Shown: positions 1-9,368, counted from the first letter of the stretch. The stretch is DNA of 64,000 nucleotides from Mycoplana azooxidifex (GCF_014196765.1 NZ_JACIEE010000005.1:186001-250000); one strand, 5' to 3'. Numbers and translations are program-made. The notes: generated by a model not told the origin, from the sequence alone.

Positions 1-141
1 CTCAGGCTACCGCCGCACAGTGGGCGCGCCCACCGCTACGGCTCTTGCGCCACGAGGAAGGCAAGCTATCTCACATAAACGAGGGTTTAAGTGGAATTAG
101 CGAACTACACGAGGGAAGTCGTGTGGTTTTGTGGTGCGCCG

Positions 142-1419
142 CTACCGCACCGGTTGCGGGGCCGGTTTCGGGGCCGGTTGAGTGGCCAGTTGCGGGGATT
201 CCTGCGCCTCATCGTCGAACATCAGCGCCGGATCGACCTTGCCGCTAAGCCTTTCTTCCGACGGCGACATGGTCAGAAGATCGATCGGCGTCGCGACCGT
301 GGTGGCCGCAACGCGACCGATGCCACCCGCCGTGCCGGCGACGATGGCGGTGATGCCTTCGCCGAGCGAGACATCCGAATCCGTCAGCGTCTGGCCGTTG
401 ACGAGCCTTTCGCCGATCAACTGGACGATCTGCGGGCTCTCTGCGAACTTGCCGTGGGCCAACCGGTCGCCCGTCTTCACCTTGGTCAGGTCGACCACCG
501 TGATCCCGGCTTTCTCGAACTGGCTGCGATAGGGTTCGTCGGCGGGGTTGATCTGCCCGAGACGCTGCACGTCGCCCGAAATGAAGCGCGAAAGCGCCAA
601 CGCCTTGTCGTCCTGCGAGACGAAGATGGTGAAGGTCGGCCTGTGGGCGCCGAGTTCCGACCATTGGCGGGCGAACACGTCGACATCGAGGTCCGGCGAG
701 GCGAGGACCACATTTTCGATCTTCGACGCAACCCGGCCGTCGCGAATCGCCATCTGGCGCAACGCCTCCATCGCCAGCCACGTTCCCATCGAATGGGCCA
801 GGATGGTGATGTCGGTGACGCCCTTTTCCTTCTGCAGCGCCTGCAGCAGCCGCTCCAGCCCGCTGCGGGAGTAGTTGGTGCTTTCCTTGTCGTAATTGTA
901 GTCGAACAGCTTGGCACGGGACGGCCAGGTAAACAGCACCGGCGTCACCTGCGCACCAGAATCGTGGACGATCTGCGCGAAGCGGAACACCGCATCCTCG
1001 TAGCGGTTGTTGAACCCGTGCACGAAGACCATCACATGGCCGTTCCGATTGTGCACGCGGAACCATTCCTCGCCGCTTTCGAGCGAGGACAGCTGCTGGA
1101 TGCGCAGGACCGAGAAATCCTTCTCCGGATTGGGCGGGAGCTTCTTCGGCCACTGCACGCTGCCCGGCTTGCGGTTCTTTTCCGGCGGGATCGAGACAGC
1201 GATGTCGGTCAGGTAGGGGCGAGCGCTGCGTTCGCCGGAGAAGAGCGTGTTAGGATCGCCTGACGGCGTACGCGTCGTGGCCACCAGCATGTTGACGGTC
1301 GAGGTACCCGGGACTGCCGCCGTTTCCGGGATCGGCGCCATGTAGCCCTTCTTGCCGCCGCAGGCCGCAAGCGCCACAGAAAGCGACAGGACAATCGCGA
1401 TACGCCACACACTTCGCAT
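142..1419 (-). CDS. Alpha/beta hydrolase lipoprotein (DUF900 type)
   Basis: Predicted outer- or inner-membrane lipoprotein carrying a DUF900-type alpha/beta hydrolase domain; substrate unknown. I chose the ATG that gives MRSVWRIAIVL because it starts a clean lipoprotein signal peptide with the lipobox LAAC (Cys at about residue 20); an upstream in-frame ATG would add 19 charged residues in front of it. The core has FVHGFNN near residue 132 and the nucleophile elbow AHSMG with Ser near residue 210, as in serine esterases and lipases. The C-terminus is Pro/Gln/Ala-rich low complexity. The length of 425 residues fits the family. It stands alone, with no obvious operon partner in the window. Hydrolase fold is clear; the physiological role is not. 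Confidence 0.85.
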   Translation of the reverse strand: MRSVWRIAIVLSLSVALAACGGKKGYMAPIPETAAVPGTSTVNMLVATTRTPSGDPNTLFSGERSARPYLTDIAVSIPPEKNRKPGSVQWPKKLPPNPEKDFSVLRIQQLSSLESGEEWFRVHNRNGHVMVFVHGFNNRYEDAVFRFAQIVHDSGAQVTPVLFTWPSRAKLFDYNYDKESTNYSRSGLERLLQALQKEKGVTDITILAHSMGTWLAMEALRQMAIRDGRVASKIENVVLASPDLDVDVFARQWSELGAHRPTFTIFVSQDDKALALSRFISGDVQRLGQINPADEPYRSQFEKAGITVVDLTKVKTGDRLAHGKFAESPQIVQLIGERLVNGQTLTDSDVSLGEGITAIVAGTAGGIGRVAATTVATPIDLLTMSPSEERLSGKVDPALMFDDEAQESPQLATQPAPKPAPQPVR

Positions 1420-1681
1420 CCCGTCACACCCTATATGACCATGCCGCGCGACGCGGCTCCCCCAATTCTTAAGCATTGTTTAATGGGCAAAGGGGAGCCA
1501 GGCAATCGGTTATCGCCCGCGCGCCGGGCCGGAAGAGAGAAACGCCCCGGGCCTGCGGCGCTTCGGACACAATGGAGCCGTGGGGGAACCCCGTAGGCGC
1601 GCGCCCACGCTGCCGTCGGCGTGACGCCGGACGGGATTGCGCCGGCGGGAAGACGTGTGATGTGAGCCGAATCGGGCCCGC

Positions 1682-2485
1682 TCAGGACCCGTCGGCATCC
1701 TGCCGGCCGCCGCGCAGGGCGGGCGCCAGATCCCGCACGGCGGTGTCCAGCATCCGGTGCGAGGCGGCGCGCGCCGCCGCCCCGTCGCGCAGCCGCAAGG
1801 CCTCGACGAGATCCCTGTGGATATCGAGCGCCTCGTCGCGATGATCGATCACCTCGTTGGAGCGGTGCAGCGAATACATCAGCGCGGCATGGATGATGGA
1901 AGAGAGCTGGCGGAAGACCTGGTTGTGGCTCGCCTTCAGCAGGATCTCGTGGAACTGCACGTCGGCGCGGGTGAAGGCTTCCGTGTCGGGGCCAGCGTCG
2001 TGCATCCTCTTCCACGCGGCCTCGAGATCGGCGATCTCCTGCACACTCGCCCGTTCCGCGGCGAACTCGGCCGCAACGGGCTCGACGGTGCGGCGCGTCT
2101 CGAGGATGCAGCCGAGCAGGTCGAGATCCTGGATGCGCGGCCCCATCCATTCGAGGATCTGCGCATCCAGCAGGTTCCATTCCGCCTTGTCGCAAACCAC
2201 GGTGCCGACGCGCGGGCGGCTGTTCACCAGCCCCTTGGTGGCGAGGATCTTCAGCGATTCCCGCACCACGGTCCGGCTCACGCCGTACAATTCGCAAAGA
2301 TCGCTTTCCTTGGGAAGTGCTGTGCCGACCGGGTAGCGCTCGGAGCAGATGTCGAGACCGAGAGCGGTCGTCACGTTCTTCTGCACCCGTGGCCTGCGGG
2401 CCGGGGGTGCAATCTCACCGCCGGCATCCGGTCCACCCGCCTGCCCGGTCACGGGCCCCGTCTCCATCCCAGTATCCACGTCCAC
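1682..2485 (-). CDS. GntR-family (FadR subfamily) transcriptional regulator
   Basis: A 267-residue DNA-binding regulator. The winged helix-turn-helix lies around residues 36-100 (VSRTVVRESLKILATKGLV is the recognition part) and is followed by an FCD effector domain with the helical pattern and His residues of that family (FHEILL, HRDLVEAL). It starts at a GTG with a GGGGGAG ribosome site 5 bases upstream; an ATG six codons further in is an alternative. The N-terminal 30 residues are a Gly/Pro-rich tail. It is transcribed divergently from a sugar-acid dehydratase, so it probably represses that gene until a hexuronate/hexarate-derived ligand is present. The two GT-N3-AC sites in the shared intergenic space match the FadR-subfamily operator pattern. 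Confidence 0.88.
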   Translation of the reverse strand: MDVDTGMETGPVTGQAGGPDAGGEIAPPARRPRVQKNVTTALGLDICSERYPVGTALPKESDLCELYGVSRTVVRESLKILATKGLVNSRPRVGTVVCDKAEWNLLDAQILEWMGPRIQDLDLLGCILETRRTVEPVAAEFAAERASVQEIADLEAAWKRMHDAGPDTEAFTRADVQFHEILLKASHNQVFRQLSSIIHAALMYSLHRSNEVIDHRDEALDIHRDLVEALRLRDGAAARAASHRMLDTAVRDLAPALRGGRQDADGS

Positions 2486-2557
2486 CCCATCTCCCCCGAC
2501 GCACCTTGGCGCATCGCTCCACCATCGATCCCGCGTGCCTTCGGTGTCAATAGGTCT

Positions 2558-2589
2558 TTGTCTGACTTAATCCATAAATAGTATGACTA
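2558..2589. promoter_or_regulatory. Two candidate GntR/FadR operator sites
   Basis: Two GT-N3-AC elements, ttGTctgACtt (2558-2568) and taGTatgACta (2579-2589), sit between the divergent regulator and dehydratase genes. The FadR-subfamily consensus is t.GTnnnAC.a; the second site fits fully and lies within a 5-bp inverted repeat (atagt/actat), the first misses only the final a. Their centres are 21 bp apart, two helical turns. The match to the consensus is seen in the sequence; binding is inferred. Confidence 0.6.
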
Positions 2590-2722
2590 TACGGGAAGAG
2601 AGCTTTCATGCGCCGTCCTTTGCCGACGACACGGCGAACCGTATCACACGGCCGCTCCGCATCAATTGACTTTTGCAGACATTGTGCATAACTGCGCAGA
2701 TCAATTGCCGCAGGAGCCTGTC

Positions 2723-4252
2723 ATGCTTGCCGAGATCCCCGCAGTCCTCGTCCTCAACCCCAAGGACAATGTCGGCGTCGTTCCGGCAAACCTCGACGCC
2801 GGGCGCTCGCTGCCGAACGGCGTCGTCACCACTGAGCGCATCCCGCGCGGCCACAAGGTGGCGATCGCCCCGATTACCGAGGGCACGCCGGTGCTGAAGT
2901 ACGGCCAGATCATCGGCTACGCGACCCGGGCGATCCGGCCGGGCGAACATGTCCACCTGCAGAACCTCGCGATCCTCGAGGTCGCCCTGAAGCACGAGTT
3001 CTGCGTCGACAACGCCCCGCCGGTGATGGTGCCGGAAGCCGAAAGGCGCACCTTCGACGGCTACGACCGCGGCAACGGCCGCATCGGCACCCGCAACTAC
3101 ATCGGCATCCTCTCGACCGTGAACTGTTCCGCCACGGTCTCGCGCTATGTCGCCGAGCACTATGCCAGGCGGTTCCGCGAGGCCGGCCACGACAACATCG
3201 ACGGCGTCGTGGCGCTCACCTATGGCGGCGGCTGTGCGCTGAACCTGAAGTCAGAGGGCGGGCGCATCCTCACCCGCACCTTCAAGGGCTATGCGAGAAA
3301 TCCCAACTTCGGCGGCATCCTGATGATCGGGCTCGGCTGCGAAACCTTCCAGTATGGCCCGCTGGTCGAGGAGGCGGGCCTGGAGGAAGGCAAGACCTTC
3401 CGCACCATGATGATCCAGAACCAGGGCGGCACCCGCAAGACGATCGAGGCGGCTTGCGAGATGATCGACGACATGCTGCCCGACGTGGGCGCGATCCGCC
3501 GCACGCCGCAGCCGCTCTCCGGTATCCGACTGGCGCTCGAATGCGGCGGCTCGGACGGCTATTCCGGTATTTCCGCCAATCCCGCGCTCGGTGTCGCCTC
3601 GGACATGCTGGTGAAGGAGGGAGCGACGACCGTTCTCTCCGAGACGCCCGAGATCTACGGTGCCGAGCACCTGCTCACCCGCCGCGCCGCCCGGCCGGAG
3701 GTGGCCGAGAAGCTCCTGTCGCGCATCGACTGGTGGCGCGATTACACGGCCAAGAACGACGCCGAGCTCAACAACAACCCCTCGCACGGCAACAAGGCCG
3801 GCGGGCTGACGACGATCCTGGAAAAGTCCCTCGGCGCTGTCGCCAAGGGCGGCTCGATGCCGCTGAACGCCGTCTACGAATATGCCGAAGAGGTCAAGGA
3901 AAGCGGCTTCGTCTTCATGGACACGCCCGGCTACGACCCGGCCGCCGTCACCGGCCAGATCGCCGGCGGCTGCAACCTCGTCGCGTTCACCACCGGCCGC
4001 GGCTCCGTCTCCGGCTACAAGCCCGCCCCCTGCATCAAGATCGCCACCAACACGCCCATGTACGAACACATCAAGGACGACATGGACATCAACTGCGGCA
4101 CGATCGTCGACGGCACCGAAACCATCGAACAAGCCGGCCGCCGCATCTTCGACTTCGTCGTCGAGACGGCGTCAGGGAAGAAGACGGCAAGCGAAGGCTT
4201 CGACTACGGTGACAACGAATTCGTGCCGTGGCAGGTTGGGGCTATTACGTAA
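2723..4252 (+). CDS. Altronate/galactarate dehydratase family protein (UxaA/GarD)
   Basis: A 509-residue sugar-acid dehydratase of the UxaA/GarD family, which removes water from altronate or galactarate to give a keto-deoxy acid. An N-terminal SAF domain (about residues 5-85, VLNPKDNVGV to HLQNL) is followed by the large catalytic domain, with conserved GTRNY near residue 120, GGGCALN, GLGCE and ECGGSDG stretches. The start is the ATG preceded by caggag 7 bases upstream, which restores the usual N-terminus; a longer reading from 2666 has no ribosome site. It diverges from a FadR-type regulator that probably controls it. Which sugar acid is used cannot be told from sequence: galactarate and altronate enzymes share this architecture. 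No uronate isomerase or transporter is next to it. Confidence 0.86.
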   Translation: MLAEIPAVLVLNPKDNVGVVPANLDAGRSLPNGVVTTERIPRGHKVAIAPITEGTPVLKYGQIIGYATRAIRPGEHVHLQNLAILEVALKHEFCVDNAPPVMVPEAERRTFDGYDRGNGRIGTRNYIGILSTVNCSATVSRYVAEHYARRFREAGHDNIDGVVALTYGGGCALNLKSEGGRILTRTFKGYARNPNFGGILMIGLGCETFQYGPLVEEAGLEEGKTFRTMMIQNQGGTRKTIEAACEMIDDMLPDVGAIRRTPQPLSGIRLALECGGSDGYSGISANPALGVASDMLVKEGATTVLSETPEIYGAEHLLTRRAARPEVAEKLLSRIDWWRDYTAKNDAELNNNPSHGNKAGGLTTILEKSLGAVAKGGSMPLNAVYEYAEEVKESGFVFMDTPGYDPAAVTGQIAGGCNLVAFTTGRGSVSGYKPAPCIKIATNTPMYEHIKDDMDINCGTIVDGTETIEQAGRRIFDFVVETASGKKTASEGFDYGDNEFVPWQVGAIT

Positions 4253-4377
4253 GCTTCGGCTCGGCAGCACCGGCTTCGGTAAAATTCGTTGAATGAAAAA
4301 CGAATCCCGTGTCGGATCGGCATAGCCCCGTTCGTCCTTAGGGCCGTCTATTCCGACGTATCAAGAGGATCACGACC

Positions 4378-4821
4378 ATGCCGAACACCGTAAATCTGCA
4401 CCGCGTTCTCGCCACCACCCCGGAAAAGGTCTATCGCGCATTCATCGAGGCGGACGCGCTTGCCAAGTGGCTTCCGCCGAACGGCTTCATGTGCACCGTA
4501 CACCACCTGGAGCCAAAGACCGGTGGCACGTTCCGGATGTCGTTCCGGAACTTTACGACAGGCAAGAGCCACGCCTTTGGCGGCGAATACCGCGAGCTCG
4601 TCCCCGGCGAACGCCTGCGCTACACGGACAAGTTCGACGATCCGAACCTGCCCGGCGAGATGGAAGTCACGGTGACGCTGAAGAAAGTGTCGGTCGGAAC
4701 CGAGCTGGAGATTACGCAGGCCGGCGTGCCGGACGTCATCCCGCTTGAGGCTTGCTATCTCGGCTGGCAGGACTCGCTGCGGAATCTGGCGAAGCTCGTT
4801 GAGCCGGAGATCAACGAATAG
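4378..4821 (+). CDS. SRPBCC (AHSA1-like) family protein
   Basis: A 147-residue START/SRPBCC-fold protein of the AHSA1-like group (similar to the C-terminal domain of the Hsp90 co-chaperone Aha1). The N-terminal VNLHRVLATTPEKVYRAF and the ALAKWLPP segment are the usual signature, and the C-terminal YLGWQDSLRNLAKLVE helix closes the hydrophobic cavity. The ribosome site agagga lies about 8 bases before the ATG. Proteins of this group bind small hydrophobic ligands or act as stress-related accessory factors; no specific role can be assigned. It is convergent with the GntR gene downstream, with only 27 bases between the stops, and is probably monocistronic. Confidence 0.85.
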   Translation: MPNTVNLHRVLATTPEKVYRAFIEADALAKWLPPNGFMCTVHHLEPKTGGTFRMSFRNFTTGKSHAFGGEYRELVPGERLRYTDKFDDPNLPGEMEVTVTLKKVSVGTELEITQAGVPDVIPLEACYLGWQDSLRNLAKLVEPEINE

Positions 4822-4848
4822 CGCATTGCAATCGACTGTGTCGGCGTC

Positions 4849-5877
4849 TCAATGCCCGATGTCGCCGACATAGGCCGATACATCCGGCCGGTGCGTCTCA
4901 CGAAACTCGGTGACGCGCCCGATCACCTTCGGCAGCGAGATCGCGATGTGGTGGCGGAGCGCCTCGGCCGCCGCGTCGACATCCCCCGCCTCCAGCGCCG
5001 AAAACACTACAAGGTGTTCGGAGATGAACGGCTCGTCCTTTGGCATCACGTGCGAGACACCCATGATGTGCTTGCTGACGTTGAGCATGAAGCGGGCGCG
5101 GCGCAGCGCGATCAGGATCTCGCGGTTCGGGCAGTGGCCGAGGCAGGTGATGTGGAGATCGGTCTCCATCCCGTCCATCTCCGCAAGCGAGAGGTCGGGA
5201 TAGCCGGCGAGCGCGCGCTCCAGCCGCGCCGTCATCGCCGCGCGCTCCTCTTCCGGCATGAAGGGAAACGCCTGCTTCAGTGCTACCGGCTCCAGCGCCA
5301 CGCGGATGTCGTGCAGGTCGCGCATGCGCTTTTCGTCGAGCGGCACGACGGTCCAGCGCATCCGCTCGTCTTTCTCGACGATGCCGACCGCCTCGAGCCG
5401 TGTCAGCGCATCGCGCGCCACCTGGCGGCCCACCCCCTTGGCACGCGCCAGTTCCACCTCGTTGATGCGGTGGCGCCCGAAGACGGAGAGATGCACCATC
5501 TCGCGCTCCAGCGCCTCGTAGATCGCCTCCCAGGCCGGCGCCTTGCGCAACGCCTGCGCCTCGCAGCCGTCGCCGAACATCGCCGCTGTCAGGGCGAGCC
5601 GGCGCGGCGCTTCCCGGCCCGGGCCGACGATGAAGCCGCGGCCTTCGAAACGGCGGATCGCGCCGGCGGCTTCCAGCAGCGCAAACGCCTGGCGCACCGG
5701 CGTCCGCGTCGAGGAGAAGATGCCGGCCACGTGGCCTTCGAGCAGAAGCGCGCCCTTCGGCAGCCGTCCGGCGGCAATGGCATCGGCGAGCGCGTCGCGG
5801 ATGCGCAGGTAGAGCGGGCCCGTCTCCGTTGGCTCCGCCCTGTCGGCCTGTCTGCTGCCGGCCTGTTCCTTCGCCAT
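4849..5877 (-). CDS. GntR-family regulator with two winged-helix segments and FCD domain
   Basis: A 342-residue regulator, about 100 residues longer than a usual FadR-type protein. The first winged helix (about residues 20-85, STRTPVRQAFALLEAAGAI) is followed near residues 130-190 by a second GntR-like helix-turn-helix (GVGRQVARDALTRLEAVGIV) and then an FCD-type helical ligand domain with DIRVALEP and HHIAISLPKVI. Start choice is uncertain: three in-frame ATGs (5898, 5889, 5877) lie close together, and the last follows ggaaggg. It faces away from ilvD and is convergent with the SRPBCC gene. Target genes are unknown; the divergent ilvD promoter region is the nearest candidate. The tandem HTH arrangement is known in a minority of GntR regulators. 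Confidence 0.85.
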   Translation of the reverse strand: MAKEQAGSRQADRAEPTETGPLYLRIRDALADAIAAGRLPKGALLLEGHVAGIFSSTRTPVRQAFALLEAAGAIRRFEGRGFIVGPGREAPRRLALTAAMFGDGCEAQALRKAPAWEAIYEALEREMVHLSVFGRHRINEVELARAKGVGRQVARDALTRLEAVGIVEKDERMRWTVVPLDEKRMRDLHDIRVALEPVALKQAFPFMPEEERAAMTARLERALAGYPDLSLAEMDGMETDLHITCLGHCPNREILIALRRARFMLNVSKHIMGVSHVMPKDEPFISEHLVVFSALEAGDVDAAAEALRHHIAISLPKVIGRVTEFRETHRPDVSAYVGDIGH

Positions 5878-6114
5878 CACCCTTCCCATGCCTTTCAAAG
5901 GCGGACAGTCTCACAAATGCCTCGTGCCGACAACGGTCATTGCTGCAGGGCAACGCGACAAAAAATTCCAAGTTTCGGCATGAAAAATGACATTCCTTTC
6001 GTGACGCCGCGGGGGATTTGCGCTAGGGAACCCAGGACAACGGCTGGCGGAAGGGGCCTTTCGACCCTACTTTCCCCGAGATGCCGTGCCTGATCGGATC
6101 TGAGGAACACGTCG

Positions 6115-7950
6115 ATGCCAGCCTATCGCTCCCGAACCACCACCCACGGCCGCAACATGGCCGGTGCCCGCGGCCTGTGGCGCGCGACCGGCATGAAGGA
6201 TGCTGACTTCGGCAAGCCGATCATCGCGGTGGTGAATTCGTTCACGCAGTTCGTGCCCGGCCACGTGCACCTGAAGGACCTCGGCCAGCTGGTCGCCCGC
6301 GAGATCGAGGCCGCCGGCGGCGTCGCCAAGGAATTCAACACGATCGCCGTCGACGACGGCATCGCCATGGGCCATGACGGCATGCTCTATTCGCTGCCGA
6401 GCCGCGAGATCATTGCCGACTCGGTCGAATACATGGTCAACGCCCATTGCGCCGACGCCATGGTCTGCATCTCGAATTGCGACAAGATCACCCCCGGCAT
6501 GCTGAATGCCGCCATGCGCCTGAATATCCCCGCCGTCTTCGTCTCCGGCGGGCCGATGGAGGCCGGCAAGGTCGTGCTCCACGGCAAGACGCACGCACTG
6601 GATCTCGTGGACGCCATGGTCGCCGCCGCCGACGACAGCGTCTCCGACGAGGACGTCAAGGTCATCGAGCGCTCCGCCTGCCCCACCTGCGGCTCCTGCT
6701 CGGGCATGTTCACCGCCAACTCGATGAACTGTCTGACGGAAGCGCTCGGCCTGTCGCTGCCCGGCAACGGCTCGACGCTCGCGACCCACGCCGATCGCAA
6801 GCGGCTGTTCGTCGAGGCCGGACACCTGATCGTCGACATCGCCCGCCGCTACTACGAGCAGGAAGACGAGAGCGTGCTGCCGCGCAACGTCGCCAACAAG
6901 AAGGCGTTCGAGAACGCCATGTCGCTCGACATCGCCATGGGCGGCTCGACCAATACGGTCCTGCACATCCTCGCCGCCGCCTACGAAGGCGGGATCGACT
7001 TCACGCTGGAAGACATCGACAAGTTGTCGCGCAAGGTGCCGTGCCTCTCCAAGGTCGCGCCGGCGAAGGCCGATGTGCATATGGAAGACGTCCACCGTGC
7101 CGGCGGCATCATGCGCATCCTCGGCGAACTGGACCGCGGTGGCCTGATCCATCGCAACAGCCCGACCGTGCATGCCGAGACGCTCGGCGACGCGATCGAC
7201 CGCTGGGACATCACCCGCACGAGCAGCGAGACCGTGCGCACCTTCTTCCGCGCCGCCCCCGGCGGCATCCCGACCCAGGTGGCGTTTTCGCAGGAAGCCC
7301 GCTGGGACGATCTGGATACCGACGGCGAAAAGGGCGTCATCCGCTCCGTCGAGCATCCGTTCTCCAAGGACGGCGGCCTCGCGGTCCTGAAGGGCAACAT
7401 CGCGCTCGACGGCTGCATTGTGAAGACCGCCGGCGTCGATGAATCGATCCTGAAGTTCACCGGCCCCGCCATCGTCTTCGAAAGCCAGGACGCGGCCGTG
7501 AAGGGCATTCTCAGTGGCGACGTGAAGGCCGGCGACGTCGTCGTCATCCGCTACGAGGGCCCGAAGGGCGGCCCCGGCATGCAGGAAATGCTCTATCCGA
7601 CGAGCTACCTGAAGTCGAAGGGGCTCGGCAAGGCCTGCGCGCTGATCACCGACGGCCGCTTCTCCGGCGGCACCTCGGGACTTTCGATCGGCCATGCCTC
7701 GCCAGAGGCAGCACAGGGCGGCACGATCGGCCTCGTCCGCCAGGGCGACACCATCGAGATCGACATTCCGAACCGCACGATCAACCTGGTGATCAGCGAC
7801 GCCGAGCTTGCCACCCGCCGTGCCGAACAGGACAAGCTCGGCTGGAAGCCGGCCCAGCCGCGCAAGCGCAACGTCACCACCGCGCTGAAGGCCTATGCCG
7901 CCTTTGCAAGCTCCGCCGACCTCGGCGCCGTGCGCATCCTGCCGGAATGA
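6115..7950 (+). CDS. ilvD: Dihydroxy-acid dehydratase
   Basis: Dihydroxy-acid dehydratase, converting 2,3-dihydroxy-isovalerate or -methylvalerate to the keto acid in valine, isoleucine and leucine biosynthesis. At 611 residues it matches the family length. The family's iron-sulfur cysteines are seen in [10 protein letters not shown] and [18 protein letters not shown], and the C-terminal [19 protein letters not shown] is diagnostic. It starts at ATG with gagga about 9 bases upstream. No other ilv genes are adjacent, as is common in rhizobia. A hairpin terminator follows directly. The IlvD/Edd family also includes sugar-acid dehydratases, but the close fit to IlvD along the whole length makes that unlikely. 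Confidence 0.96.
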   Translation: MPAYRSRTTTHGRNMAGARGLWRATGMKDADFGKPIIAVVNSFTQFVPGHVHLKDLGQLVAREIEAAGGVAKEFNTIAVDDGIAMGHDGMLYSLPSREIIADSVEYMVNAHCADAMVCISNCDKITPGMLNAAMRLNIPAVFVSGGPMEAGKVVLHGKTHALDLVDAMVAAADDSVSDEDVKVIERSACPTCGSCSGMFTANSMNCLTEALGLSLPGNGSTLATHADRKRLFVEAGHLIVDIARRYYEQEDESVLPRNVANKKAFENAMSLDIAMGGSTNTVLHILAAAYEGGIDFTLEDIDKLSRKVPCLSKVAPAKADVHMEDVHRAGGIMRILGELDRGGLIHRNSPTVHAETLGDAIDRWDITRTSSETVRTFFRAAPGGIPTQVAFSQEARWDDLDTDGEKGVIRSVEHPFSKDGGLAVLKGNIALDGCIVKTAGVDESILKFTGPAIVFESQDAAVKGILSGDVKAGDVVVIRYEGPKGGPGMQEMLYPTSYLKSKGLGKACALITDGRFSGGTSGLSIGHASPEAAQGGTIGLVRQGDTIEIDIPNRTINLVISDAELATRRAEQDKLGWKPAQPRKRNVTTALKAYAAFASSADLGAVRILPE

Positions 7951-8002
7951 CATCCATCCGGCCCAGCTACGCCTGAGCCGCATGCCATCGCGAAGAACCT
8001 GG

Positions 8003-8035
8003 AACGATCGGTCCGACCTCGCGACCGGTCGTTTT
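8003..8035. terminator. Intrinsic terminator between ilvD and LprI-like gene
   Basis: An 11-bp stem (aacgatcggtc / gaccggtcgtt, one G-U pair) with a 9-base loop runs straight into TTTT on the plus strand. It ends ilvD; because the stem is symmetric and adjacent to the opposing stop codon it may also serve the minus-strand gene. Confidence 0.75.
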
Positions 8036-8037
8036 CG

Positions 8038-8445
8038 TCAGAACGGCCGGCTGATGTTCTTGTAGGCCTCGTCGAGTTGCTGCATGCGCCTGTCATAGGC
8101 GCCCTGGATGCAGGCGACGTCGGCGGCACAAGCCTGCCGCTCCTTCAGCCACAGCGTCTGCTGGTCCTGCATCTCGCCGCGCGCGCCCATGGCCACGAGG
8201 CCCGACAGAATGTCGAAGGTGGTAACCATCCGCACGTCCGCATCGTTCAGCACCCGGTTGTCGCAGATCGCCTTCTCGTCCTGGGCGAGGTCGCCCCGTT
8301 CGCAGTCGAAGCTGGCCGCGACGGCCGGCTCGGCCAGGGTCAGAGACAGGATGGAACAGGCGACCGCGAATACGGGTGCGAGAATGCGGCCGGCGGGGCG
8401 GTAAACAGGCTCATGGATAGGGCGGTGAACTGGCAGTCTTTCCAT
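8038..8445 (-). CDS. LprI-like (DUF1311) periplasmic protein
   Basis: A 135-residue exported protein. The N-terminus carries a hydrophobic signal (about residues 20-43, ending AVAASF), preceded by an unusual 18-residue polar stretch containing alternating His/Arg/Pro. The mature part has the DUF1311/LprI lysozyme-inhibitor-like pattern: four cysteines (FDCE, ICDN, ACAADVACIQ) and the WLKER...YDRRMQQL helix. The ribosome site gaggag sits 7 bases before the ATG. Mycobacterial LprI inhibits lysozyme, but most members have no tested function. It is convergent with ilvD and shares its terminator. Confidence 0.75.
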   Translation of the reverse strand: MERLPVHRPIHEPVYRPAGRILAPVFAVACSILSLTLAEPAVAASFDCERGDLAQDEKAICDNRVLNDADVRMVTTFDILSGLVAMGARGEMQDQQTLWLKERQACAADVACIQGAYDRRMQQLDEAYKNISRPF

Positions 8446-8562
8446 AATCGAACTCCTCGTGAGCGGCGTTAGATATGGCCTGCGCGTTTTTTGACAAGGG
8501 AATGTCGGATTGCCCGGTTATGCTTCGTCCTTGAGACAACCGGCCCTCGAGCGCCGGCAACT

Positions 8563-8593
8563 TTGACAGGCACGGTAAACGTTGATATCAACG
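8563..8593 (+). promoter_or_regulatory. Candidate sigma-70 promoter with palindromic -10 region
   Basis: TTGACA (8563-8568) and TATCAA (8586-8591) are separated by 17 bp, 43 bp before the next ATG. The -10 hexamer lies inside a perfect 14-bp palindrome, cgttgatatcaacg (8580-8593), a likely repressor or activator site that would block the -10. Sequence features are direct; function is inferred. Confidence 0.55.
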
Positions 8594-8633
8594 CAACCAG
8601 TCGAAATGTCCCGTGAAAAGAGGAGTTACGAGC

Positions 8634-9368
8634 ATGAGACAGCATCATGAGGTCGTGTCCCGCGAGGAATGGCTGAAGGCGCGCCAGGCGCTTCTCGCCA
8701 TGGAGAAGGAGGAGACGCGCCTGCGCGACAAGGTGCGCACGGAGCGGCAGGCGCTACCATGGGTCAGGGTGGAGAAGACCTACACGTTCGACACGCCGGC
8801 CGGAAAGAAGACGCTGGCCGATCTCTTCGACGGCCGCAGCCAGCTGATGGTCTATCACTTCATGTTCGGCCCCGACTGGGAGGCAGGCTGCCCCGGCTGC
8901 TCTTTCGTGGCCGACCATGTCGACGGCATGCTGCCGCATCTGAACCACCACGACGTCACCTTCGTCTGCGTCTCCCGTGCACCGCTCGACAAGATCGAGG
9001 CCTACAAGAAGCGGATGGGCTGGAAATTCCCGTGGTTCTCGTCCTTCGGCAGCGACTTCAATTTCGACTACCACGTCTCCTTCACCAAGGAGGAACTGGC
9101 GCGCGGCAAGGTCTACTACAACTACCGTGAGACGGCCTCGGAAGACGCCCATGACGAACTGCCCGGGATGAGCGCCTTCTTCCGTGACGACGACGGCACC
9201 GTCTACCACACCTATTCGGAATATTCCCGTGGCGGCGAGGAACTGCTCGGCACGCTGATGACGCTCGACCGCGCGCCGAAGGGCCGCAACGAGACGGGCA
9301 CGCTGAGCTTCGTCAAGCGCAAGGACGAATACGAGGATGCGCCGAAGGTGCAGTCCTGCTGCAGCTGA
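8634..9368 (+). CDS. DUF899 thioredoxin-like family protein
   Basis: A 244-residue cytosolic protein of the DUF899 family, which has a thioredoxin-like fold. Family hallmarks are present: the N-terminal SREEWLKARQALLAMEKE helix, PWVRVEKTYTFDTPAG, the MVYHFMFGPDWEAGCPGCSFVAD segment (CPGC near residues 91-94 in place of the thioredoxin active site) and GWKFPWFSS. The C-terminal tail ends in CCS. The ATG chosen has gaggag about 9 bases upstream; a GTG seven codons earlier is less likely. These proteins are often annotated as dithiol-disulfide isomerases, without proof. The upstream palindrome-bearing promoter suggests it is under specific control. Confidence 0.85.
   Translation: MRQHHEVVSREEWLKARQALLAMEKEETRLRDKVRTERQALPWVRVEKTYTFDTPAGKKTLADLFDGRSQLMVYHFMFGPDWEAGCPGCSFVADHVDGMLPHLNHHDVTFVCVSRAPLDKIEAYKKRMGWKFPWFSSFGSDFNFDYHVSFTKEELARGKVYYNYRETASEDAHDELPGMSAFFRDDDGTVYHTYSEYSRGGEELLGTLMTLDRAPKGRNETGTLSFVKRKDEYEDAPKVQSCCS

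Noticed and set aside
20-33. 14-bp palindrome gtgggcgcgcccac at the left edge
   Set aside because: GC-rich palindromes occur by chance here; no neighbouring gene start fits and the left context is missing.
107-130. Hairpin acacga/tcgtgt followed by ggtttt, possible plus-strand terminator
   Set aside because: Only 6 bp and short T-run; no plus-strand gene ends before it within the window.
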